Source: Treponema sp.
GTDB lineage: Bacteria; Spirochaetota; Spirochaetia; Treponematales; Treponemataceae
DNA: 13,222 bases
Assembly: GCA_016296205.1 (NCBI GenBank)
Contig: JAEDJS010000055.1
Span: 1 to 13,222 of the forward strand
Reading direction: 5' to 3'
The notes under the pieces were generated by a model. It saw only the letters and a program-made list of their open reading frames with translations, did no database searches and was not told where the DNA came from. Shown in pieces: positions 7,374 through 13,222 of this stretch (its first letter is position 1; the number at the start of each line of letters is the position of its first letter). The position numbers were made by a program, and so were the translations under genes.

Positions 7374-8462
7374 ATGAAAAATACTTTTGGGAACAATCTT
7401 AAAGTTACAATTTTTGGAGAAAGTCATGGACCGGCTGTTGGTGCTGTAATTGACGGTATAACACCAGGTCTTGAGGTAGACAACAAATTTATAGAAAAAC
7501 TTCTTGAGCGCAGACGACCAAATGCAAAAACAGATACAGCCCGTTCAGAAAAGGATCCTTATCAGATTGTAAGCGGTGTTTTTGAAGGCAAAACTACTGG
7601 CACTCCCATAACAATTGTTATTCCAAACGGTGACACCCGCAGCAAAGATTATCAGTATGGGGTGGCTCGTCCAAGTCATGCAGATTATGCCGCATTTTGT
7701 AAATTCCATGGGTTTGAAGATTACAGAGGGGGCGGGCATTTTAGCGGAAGAATTACAGCTGGTCTTGTAGCAACTGGTGGCATTCTTATTCCGGCATTGG
7801 AAAAAAAGGGAATCCGTATTGGAACTCATATTTTAAAATGCGGGCCTGGTGCAGACAGACAGTTTGAAAATATTGAACGTGATATTGAATTGTTACAGAA
7901 TTCCGAATTTCCTGTTCTTGAAGAAAGTGAAGGTCAAAAGATGACCGATTATATTCTTGAAGCAAAGGGAAACCTGGATAGTGTTGGTGGTATTACACAG
8001 ACAATTATCAGCGGCCTTGTTCCTGGTCTTGGTGAGCCATGGTTTGACAGTGTAGAAAGTATGATAAGTCATGCAGTTTTTAGTTTAGGTGGAGTTAAGG
8101 GAATTGAATTTGGAATGGGTTTTGAATTTGCCAATCAGACTGCTTCCAGCTGCAATGATAGTTTTAGAATGAGCAATGGTTCTGTAATTACTGTAACAAA
8201 TAATAATGGTGGAATTAACGGTGGAATTACAAACGGTATGCCGGTTCTTTTCCAGTGCGTTGTTAAACCTACTCCAAGTATTGCCCAGAATCAGCAGACT
8301 GTTGATTTTAAAAAGAATCAGAATGCGGAACTTGTAATTAAGGGCAGACACGATCCTGCAATAATCAGACGCATTTGTCCGGTTTTGGACAGCGTAACAG
8401 CAATTGTTGTGGCTGATCTTCTGATTGGCCGTTTTGGAACTGATTTTCTTTTCAGTAAATAA
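7374..8462 (+). CDS. aroC: Chorismate synthase
   Basis: AroC converts 5-enolpyruvylshikimate-3-phosphate to chorismate using reduced FMN, the last step of the shikimate pathway. The 362-aa length is normal. The first signature GESHGPAVG places H18, and RPSHADY places H102; both match the two conserved catalytic histidines of the family. The third signature reads RGGGHFSGRITA (118-129), where the common form is RGGGRSSxRETA, so this enzyme belongs to a divergent branch that I associate with Clostridia-like sequences. The C-terminal region carries GRHDPAIIRR followed by a VADLL helix, as expected. A run of G residues just upstream of the ATG serves as ribosome binding site. First gene of the aro operon; 23 nt separate it from aroK. 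Confidence 0.96.
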   Translation: MKNTFGNNLKVTIFGESHGPAVGAVIDGITPGLEVDNKFIEKLLERRRPNAKTDTARSEKDPYQIVSGVFEGKTTGTPITIVIPNGDTRSKDYQYGVARPSHADYAAFCKFHGFEDYRGGGHFSGRITAGLVATGGILIPALEKKGIRIGTHILKCGPGADRQFENIERDIELLQNSEFPVLEESEGQKMTDYILEAKGNLDSVGGITQTIISGLVPGLGEPWFDSVESMISHAVFSLGGVKGIEFGMGFEFANQTASSCNDSFRMSNGSVITVTNNNGGINGGITNGMPVLFQCVVKPTPSIAQNQQTVDFKKNQNAELVIKGRHDPAIIRRICPVLDSVTAIVVADLLIGRFGTDFLFSK

Positions 8463-8485
8463 TTCAATCTATATCAGGAAGAAAA

Positions 8486-8986
8486 ATGAAGTCGAATATT
8501 TCACTTGTAGGAATGCCCTCCAGCGGTAAAACAACATTGGGAAAAGTTGTTGCTGATTTTACTGGTAAAACCTTTATTGATACTGATGCAAAAATTGTAG
8601 AAAAAATCAAAATGTCTATCAGAGATTATTTTGCAATTTATGGTGAGCAGAAATTCCGTGAAGTTGAATACAATGTTGTAGAAGAAGTGAGTAGAATGGA
8701 AAACTGTCTTATTTCTACTGGCGGCGGAGTTATTTTGAATCCTAAAAATATGGAAAATCTCAGATCTAATGGCTGTGTTATTTTTATTGACCGCCCTGTA
8801 AAAGATTTACTTGCAACAAGTGACAGGCCTCTTTCTGATACAGAAGAAAAAATTGTAAAGCTTTATAACCAGCGGATTGAATTGTATCGCAGTGCTGATG
8901 CAACAATTGTAAATGCCTGCTGTTCAGTGATGGATGCGGCACAGAATATTATTCAGACAGCTCAGCGGCTTGGGGTAAAGGTATGA
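8486..8986 (+). CDS. aroK: Shikimate kinase
   Basis: This 166-aa cytosolic kinase phosphorylates shikimate with ATP. Residues 9-17 form the Walker A loop, GMPSSGKTT. D32-T33-D34 and R58 (KFRE) fit the shikimate-binding residues. STGGG (77-81) is the conserved glycine motif, and R114 in DRPL lies in the lid region. Length is standard. An AGGA motif lies 6 nt before the ATG. The stop codon overlaps the aroA start in ATGA, so the two are translationally coupled. The gene sits between chorismate synthase and EPSP synthase, which confirms its role. aroK is used as a generic symbol; aroK and aroL cannot be told apart here. Confidence 0.94.
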   Translation: MKSNISLVGMPSSGKTTLGKVVADFTGKTFIDTDAKIVEKIKMSIRDYFAIYGEQKFREVEYNVVEEVSRMENCLISTGGGVILNPKNMENLRSNGCVIFIDRPVKDLLATSDRPLSDTEEKIVKLYNQRIELYRSADATIVNACCSVMDAAQNIIQTAQRLGVKV

Positions 8987-10281
8987 AAATTTTTGTAGAA
9001 CCTTGCCTGCTTAAAGGAAAAATTTCTGCTCCTCCAAGTAAAAGTTATTCTCATAGAATTTTGCTTTGCGCTTCCATTCCCCGGGGGACAATTGTTGTTC
9101 ACGGTATTTCTAAAAGCGTTGATATGATTGCTACAATGGAATGCATTAAGGCTTTTACTTCTAAAGAGGCCTTTGCTCAGGCAGATAAAGTTACTGTTTT
9201 TGGTCAAGGTAAAGAAGCGTTTAATTGTTATAATTATAATTGTCACGAAAGCGGCAGTACATTGCGATTTTTTATTCCACTTTCTCTGTATGGTGGAAAT
9301 CCTGCAACTTTTACTGCTGCTCCAAGGTTAATTGAACGGGGCATTGGAATTTATGAAGATTTGTTTTTTAAAAAAAATATTTCTGTAACAATTAACAGGG
9401 AAACAAATCAGATTCAGCTTAATGGGAAATTAACTTCTGGAAAATATGAACTTCCGGGAAATGTTTCCAGCCAGTTTGTAACCGGTCTTCTTTTTGCCCT
9501 TCCTCTTCTTGATGGCGACAGTGTAATAAAAATCATTCCGCCGTTAGAGAGCCGTTCGTATATTAATATTACTATTGATGTTATGAGACTTTTTGGAATT
9601 AAAGTTCAGGTTTCTGATGACGGTCTTGAATATTTTATTCCTGGAAATCAGAAGTATGTTTCAGAAGACCACCATATTTATGTGGAAGGTGACTGGTCTA
9701 ATGCAACTCCACTTCTTGCTTTTAATAATTTTGGAGCTAAGCTTGATGTTACAGGATTGAATTACAATAGCTGCCAGGGTGATAAAATCTGTGTTGAATA
9801 TTTAAAACTTCTTGAGTCAGAAAATGCCCGGATTGATTTGCAGGACTGTCCAGATCTTGGTCCGGTGTTAATGGCTGTTGCTGCTGCCAGTGGAAATGGT
9901 GCAGATTTTATTAACACTCGTCGTTTGAGAATTAAAGAAAGCGACAGAGCTCAGGCAATGAAGGATGAACTTTTAAAATTCGGAATTAAAGTTGATGTAA
10001 ATGAAAATGATGTAGTGATTCATAAAGGCAAACTGCAAAAACCCTGCTGCGAACTGGATTCCCACAACGACCACAGAATTGTAATGGCAATGACTCTTCT
10101 TTGTTCTCTTCCGGGAATGGGCGGCGTAATCAACCAGGCAGAAAGTATTTGTAAAAGTTATCCGGATTTCTTTATTGAATTAAGCAAAGTTGGTTTGAGT
10201 GCAAAAGCAGTTGATTCAGAATCAAAGGCGCTTTTAAATCAGATTGAACTTTACGATTATCTGTCTACACTTAAAACTTGA
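8983..10281 (+). CDS. aroA: 3-phosphoshikimate 1-carboxyvinyltransferase (EPSP synthase)
   Basis: AroA transfers the enolpyruvyl group of phosphoenolpyruvate to shikimate-3-phosphate. The 432-aa protein shows PPSKSYSHR (K20, R25), ESGSTLR (89-95), the catalytic-region Asp D291 in CPDLGP, RLRIKESDR (K318, E319) and HNDHRIVMA (361-369). ESGSTLRF stands where the E. coli enzyme has NAGTAMRP, so the residue equivalent to Pro101 is Phe. About 25 residues follow the usual end of the fold and form a polar tail, otherwise unremarkable. It starts inside the aroK stop codon (ATGA) with GGGG 7 nt upstream. The -35 box of the thiamine promoter overlaps its stop codon, and no terminator separates the operons. 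Confidence 0.95.
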   Translation: MKIFVEPCLLKGKISAPPSKSYSHRILLCASIPRGTIVVHGISKSVDMIATMECIKAFTSKEAFAQADKVTVFGQGKEAFNCYNYNCHESGSTLRFFIPLSLYGGNPATFTAAPRLIERGIGIYEDLFFKKNISVTINRETNQIQLNGKLTSGKYELPGNVSSQFVTGLLFALPLLDGDSVIKIIPPLESRSYINITIDVMRLFGIKVQVSDDGLEYFIPGNQKYVSEDHHIYVEGDWSNATPLLAFNNFGAKLDVTGLNYNSCQGDKICVEYLKLLESENARIDLQDCPDLGPVLMAVAAASGNGADFINTRRLRIKESDRAQAMKDELLKFGIKVDVNENDVVIHKGKLQKPCCELDSHNDHRIVMAMTLLCSLPGMGGVINQAESICKSYPDFFIELSKVGLSAKAVDSESKALLNQIELYDYLSTLKT

Positions 10282-10305
10282 CTTTTTTTGTTCTATAAAT
10301 ATAAT
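10278..10305 (+). promoter_or_regulatory. Promoter of the thiBP transcript
   Basis: TTGACT (10278-10283), a 16-nt spacer and a perfect TATAAT (10300-10305) form a strong promoter. The -35 box overlaps the aroA stop codon (10279-10281). Transcription should start near 10312. The leader then folds first into a small hairpin at about 10317-10333 (GGTC/GACC core) before the riboswitch. Confidence 0.75.
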
Positions 10306-10341
10306 TGCTCTTATCGAATGGTCGTTGACCGTTGCCATAAA

Positions 10342-10421
10342 CTGGCTGGGGTGCTTTGGTTTTCCATGGCTGAGATTATACCCATTTAACCTGATCCGGA
10401 TAATACCGGCGGAGGGAAGCG
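10342..10421 (+). promoter_or_regulatory. TPP (thiamine pyrophosphate) riboswitch, THI box
   Basis: The conserved THI-box blocks appear in order: GGGGTGC (10348-10354), GCTGAGA (10369-10375), ACCC, ACCTGATC, GG-TAAT-CC and GCGGAGGGA. CCGG/CCGG around ATAATA makes the P5-like stem, and TGG/CCA makes a small P3. The GGAGGG at 10411-10416 is both the 3' strand of the aptamer (expected to pair with ACCT) and the thiB ribosome binding site, 7 nt before its ATG. There is no following U-tract terminator, so control is most likely at translation initiation, off when TPP is bound. Confidence 0.95.
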
Positions 10422-10423
10422 AT

Positions 10424-11452
10424 ATGAAAATTTCTTTCAAAAAATCACTTCTTGCTATTTCTATTTTTGGTTTTGCATTTCTGTTTGCTGGATGTGCAAA
10501 AAAATCACAATCAGATTCAAATGTTTTGAATGTTTACACTTATGACTCATTTATCAGTGAATGGGGGCCTGGGGATGGAATTGCCAAAGCCTTTGAAAAT
10601 TCAACTGGAATAAAAATCAACTGGGTGGACTGCGGCGATGGTGCCCAGATTTTAAGTAAAGCAATTGCAGAAAAAAAATCACCTCAGGCAGATATTTTTC
10701 TTGGGCTTGATAATAATCTTGTAAAAATGGCAGTTGATGCTGATGTTCTTGTAAGCTATAAACCTTCTTCTGCAAATAAAATTATTGATGGCCTTGAAGA
10801 TGCACTTGGCGGAAACTGGTATCTTACTCCTTACGATTACAGTCACTTTGCTATGATTTTTGATTCTAAGAGTAATGTTCCATGTCCTGCAAGCTTACAG
10901 GATCTTACAAAGCCTGAATATGCAAAAAAAATAATTCTCATGGATCCACGCACAAGTACTCCTGGTCTTGGTTTTGCTGCCTGGACAGTTGCTGCTTTTG
11001 GTGACGGATATAAAGATTACTGGAAAGAATTAAAGAAAAATATTTTAACAATGGCAGACGGATGGTCTAGTGGTTACGGTTTGTTTACTGCAGGTGAAGC
11101 TCCTCTCTGTTTGAGTTATACCACAAGTCCGGCTTATCATATTGAATACGGTGAAGGCCACAGATTTAAAGCGGTTGTTTTTGAGCAGGGACATGTTCTC
11201 CAGGTTGAAGGAGCTGGTATTGCAAAGAATGCAAAGAATCTTGATAACGCACAGAAGTTTATTGATTTTCTTAATACAGTTGAATGCCAGAAAAATATTC
11301 CGTTAACACAGTGGATGTTTCCTTCAAGTAAAGAAATTGAACTTCCTGAAAGTTATATCTCTGGTGCTCCAGTTCCAGAAACAACATTGGAATACAATCC
11401 ACAGTCAGTTGCAGAGGCTGTTCCTGTAATAATGGAAATTCTTGCAGAATAA
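10424..11452 (+). CDS. thiB: Thiamine ABC transporter substrate-binding lipoprotein
   Basis: This 342-aa thiamine-capturing protein should be anchored to the membrane as a lipoprotein: a signal peptide is followed by the lipobox FAGC with C24. The mature part matches the ThiB/TbpA family closely in YDSFISEWGPG, GLDNN, DPRTSTPGLG, GWSSGYGLF and LSYTTSPAYHIEYG. The start at 10424 is set by GGAGGG 7 nt upstream and by the signal peptide; the frame stays open upstream through the riboswitch, but that part is not protein-like. Expression is controlled by the TPP riboswitch directly before it. Its stop codon is 1 nt from the thiP start. A lipoprotein rather than a free periplasmic protein is common in spirochaetes and Gram-positives. 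Confidence 0.95.
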   Translation: MKISFKKSLLAISIFGFAFLFAGCAKKSQSDSNVLNVYTYDSFISEWGPGDGIAKAFENSTGIKINWVDCGDGAQILSKAIAEKKSPQADIFLGLDNNLVKMAVDADVLVSYKPSSANKIIDGLEDALGGNWYLTPYDYSHFAMIFDSKSNVPCPASLQDLTKPEYAKKIILMDPRTSTPGLGFAAWTVAAFGDGYKDYWKELKKNILTMADGWSSGYGLFTAGEAPLCLSYTTSPAYHIEYGEGHRFKAVVFEQGHVLQVEGAGIAKNAKNLDNAQKFIDFLNTVECQKNIPLTQWMFPSSKEIELPESYISGAPVPETTLEYNPQSVAEAVPVIMEILAE

Positions 11453-11453
11453 T

Positions 11454-13133
11454 ATGACAGATATTCAGCGCAAAAATTGTATTGGAGCGTTGGAAAAAAC
11501 TGCGGGGGTAATGGCAATTGTTTTTGTTTTTGCTATTGCCCTTGTTTTTTTTGTACCCCTTGCTGCTAGTTTCTTTCCTCAACTGGCTGGTGTTAAGCAA
11601 ACTGTTTCTCTGTTTGCCAAACAATTAAGTTCCGGTGAACGTTTTCTGCACAGTTTAAAAATTACATTGTTTACTTTGAAAATTGCTTTGGGGTCTACAC
11701 TGGTGGCCTTTTGCGTTGGCTTCCCGGCTGCTTTTTTTACTGCAAGAAGAAGTTTCTGGGGACGTAAATTTTTACTGGGGCTTTCAACTGTTCCTCTTTC
11801 AATTCCAGTGCTTATTGCAGCTCTTGGTTATGTAAGCATTTTTGGGTTAAGCGGTTTTTTTAATTCTCTTTCCACAAATATTTTTGGTTCAGAATTAAAA
11901 ATTTATAAAATTTTGTACAGCCAGTGGGGAATTATGATTGCCCAGGGGTTTTATAATTTTCCTCTTGTAATGAGCATTGTTGGGAATGCATGGCAGAATC
12001 TTCCGGAAGATGAAGAATATGCAGCAAGAATATTAGGTGCAAACCCAGTGAAATTATTTTTTTCTGTTACTTTACCAAAGTTGATTCCTTCTCTTGCATC
12101 AAGTATAATTCCTGTATTTTTATTCTGCTTCTTTAGTTTTATGATGGTACTTTTGTTTTCTGCCCCAGGGACTTCTACTCTGGAAGTGGAAATTTATCAG
12201 GCAGTAAAAAACACCCTTGATTTAAAAACTGCCAGTAGTCTTGCTGTGCTGGAAACAACTACTGCATTTGCTATTGTAATACTGTATTCAGTGGTTACTG
12301 GTTCCAGATTTAAGCAGGAAGGAGAAATGCAGAATTATAATAAAGAGCAGCCAAGTTTATGTAACGGAAGCTTTGAAACAACCGGAACTAAAATAATAGA
12401 AGCTGTATGCTTTGGAATTTTAATTTTACTGATTTTTATTTTCTTTATTCTTCCTCTTTTGGGCATTGTTTTTTCTGGATTTACTTTCCGTGTAAACGGT
12501 GAATTGGTTCCTGGCATAAATCAATATAAAACACTTTTTTTAAGTTCAAAATTCTGGAAGAGTTTAGGAACAACTATTTGCATTTCTACTTTAACTGGTT
12601 TGCTGTGCACTGTTTTTTCTTTTACTCTTGCAAGCCTTGTGCGTCTTTACAGCTTTAATAAATTTTTCCATCTTGTATCCCTTTTGCCTATGGCTGTTTC
12701 TTCTATAGTAATGGGATGGGGAATTACTCTTGTGTTTGGCAGGTCCAGCTGGATTGTGCTTGTGCTTGTTCAAACTGCATTGTTCTGGCCGTTGGGGTAC
12801 CGGCAGATTCAGGCTCAACTTGATACACTTGAAACCTCTGTTGTGAACGCTTCAAAAATTTTGAGCAATGGAAACATGGATGTTGCTCTTAGAATTTTTT
12901 TGCCTTACTGTTCCCGCAGTTTGTTCAGCTGTTTTGCATTTTGTTTTGCTTTTAGTGCCGGTGATACAAGTTTCCCGCTGATTCTTTCTATTCCGGATTT
13001 TTCTACATTGTCTTTATATACTTATCGTCTTGCTGGCAGTTACAGATTTCAGACATCCTGCGCCAGTGGAACTATTCTTGCAATAATTTGTTACACAGTG
13101 TTCAGCTTAAGTCAGATCAGGAGTGTAAGATAA
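11454..13133 (+). CDS. thiP: Thiamine ABC transporter permease, fused double-domain
   Basis: This 559-aa inner-membrane protein fuses two ABC permease domains, as in E. coli ThiP (about 540 aa). The first domain (about 15-290) has a clear EAA loop at about 187-213 (EEYAARILGANPVKLFFSVTLP). The second (about 310-559) has a degenerate one at about 460-485 (NASKILSNGNMDVALRIFLP), followed by FSAGDTSFPLIL. Many hydrophobic segments are visible in each half. The start is the ATG one base after the thiB stop; no good ribosome binding site precedes it, so translation probably depends on thiB. A TTG four codons earlier would lie inside thiB and is less likely. The ATPase thiQ is not seen in the 89 bases that remain. 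Confidence 0.93.
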   Translation: MTDIQRKNCIGALEKTAGVMAIVFVFAIALVFFVPLAASFFPQLAGVKQTVSLFAKQLSSGERFLHSLKITLFTLKIALGSTLVAFCVGFPAAFFTARRSFWGRKFLLGLSTVPLSIPVLIAALGYVSIFGLSGFFNSLSTNIFGSELKIYKILYSQWGIMIAQGFYNFPLVMSIVGNAWQNLPEDEEYAARILGANPVKLFFSVTLPKLIPSLASSIIPVFLFCFFSFMMVLLFSAPGTSTLEVEIYQAVKNTLDLKTASSLAVLETTTAFAIVILYSVVTGSRFKQEGEMQNYNKEQPSLCNGSFETTGTKIIEAVCFGILILLIFIFFILPLLGIVFSGFTFRVNGELVPGINQYKTLFLSSKFWKSLGTTICISTLTGLLCTVFSFTLASLVRLYSFNKFFHLVSLLPMAVSSIVMGWGITLVFGRSSWIVLVLVQTALFWPLGYRQIQAQLDTLETSVVNASKILSNGNMDVALRIFLPYCSRSLFSCFAFCFAFSAGDTSFPLILSIPDFSTLSLYTYRLAGSYRFQTSCASGTILAIICYTVFSLSQIRSVR

Positions 13134-13163
13134 AACCGCTAAAATAGCGCGGCTTTATCTTAC
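13125..13163. repeat. Long hairpin overlapping the thiP stop codon
   Basis: A perfect 10-bp stem pairs 13125-13134 with 13154-13163. Inside it are an A/C mismatch, CC/GG, a 2-nt bulge and GCTA/TAGC with an AAA loop, giving about 16 pairs. It starts inside the last thiP codons. No T-tract follows, so it may block exonucleases or terminate inefficiently rather than act as a classic terminator. Confidence 0.7.
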
Positions 13164-13166
13164 CTA

Positions 13167-13185
13167 AAGTTTGCGTTGCAAACTT
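13167..13185. repeat. 8-bp inverted repeat downstream of thiP
   Basis: AAGTTTGC (13167-13174) and GCAAACTT (13178-13185) pair perfectly around a 3-nt GTT loop, followed by TATTAT. This is a compact hairpin of the kind seen as dispersed intergenic palindromes. It could also aid termination. Confidence 0.65.
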
Positions 13186-13196
13186 ATTATAAACTG

Positions 13197-13222
13197 CTGT
13201 TCCTCATTACATTACGGAACAG
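13197..13222. repeat. 7-bp inverted repeat at the right edge
   Basis: CTGTTCC (13197-13203) and GGAACAG (13216-13222) pair perfectly around a 12-nt loop. The repeat ends exactly at the window edge, so it may extend further. Confidence 0.55.

Noticed and set aside
10244..10423. N-terminal extension of thiB through the leader
   Set aside because: The extension translates aroA's end, the promoter and the TPP riboswitch; the lipoprotein signal peptide starts at 10424.
11442..11453. TTG start for thiP inside thiB
   Set aside because: Adds four uninformative residues; the ATG directly after the thiB stop is the simpler choice.
13125..13222. Integron attC-like site
   Set aside because: The palindromes suggested it, but I do not see paired RYYYAAC / GTTRRRY core boxes at the ends of a single imperfect repeat, and no integrase is in view.

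Overview
The window looks like chromosomal housekeeping and regulatory DNA from an AT-rich bacterium, most likely a host-associated spirochaete close to Treponema. The case is circumstantial. It rests on a helix-turn-helix/EIIA-Ntr-type PTS regulator without PTS transport genes, a thiBP transporter (Treponema pallidum is known to have one), and short palindromic intergenic elements of a kind I associate with Treponema. A Clostridia-like Firmicute is the main alternative. All complete genes have intact reading frames, and I see no phage, transposase, CRISPR, tRNA or rRNA.

Layout. On the minus strand, rny (RNase Y, 77-1612) reads toward the left edge and has its own strong promoter. Divergent from it, on the plus strand, is a DNA-binding/EIIA fusion regulator (1823-2467). 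Next comes an OmpR-type response regulator (2518-3195), whose promoter sits so close to its ATG that the mRNA should be leaderless or nearly so. A hairpin terminator separates it from a tightly packed group: sensor kinase (3258-4661), a small TSCPD-domain protein (4658-4915), a SulP anion transporter with a STAS domain (4954-6615) and a histidine phosphatase (6615-7205). That group ends at a second clear terminator (7269-7292) embedded in a G-rich element.

A new promoter (7320-7348) then drives aroC-aroK-aroA, the enzymes for shikimate phosphorylation, EPSP formation and chorismate formation. The order on the DNA is not the order of the pathway. The last bases of aroA overlap the promoter of a thiamine uptake unit: a TPP riboswitch (10342-10421), the lipoprotein thiB (10424-11452) and the fused double permease thiP (11454-13133). 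No thiQ ATPase is present in the window. The right edge carries three consecutive inverted repeats.

Functional reading. The two-component pair plausibly senses an envelope or extracellular cue, and the kinase is co-transcribed with the anion transporter, but the signal and targets cannot be read from the sequence. The thi unit is probably controlled at translation, because the thiB ribosome binding site lies inside the 3' strand of the TPP aptamer. The most notable points are the near-leaderless response regulator, the terminator inside the two-component operon, the HTH-EIIA fusion with a corrected start, the TSCPD/SulP linkage, the variant active-site motifs in AroC and AroA, and the palindrome clusters at both edges. 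I found no convincingly new multi-gene system.
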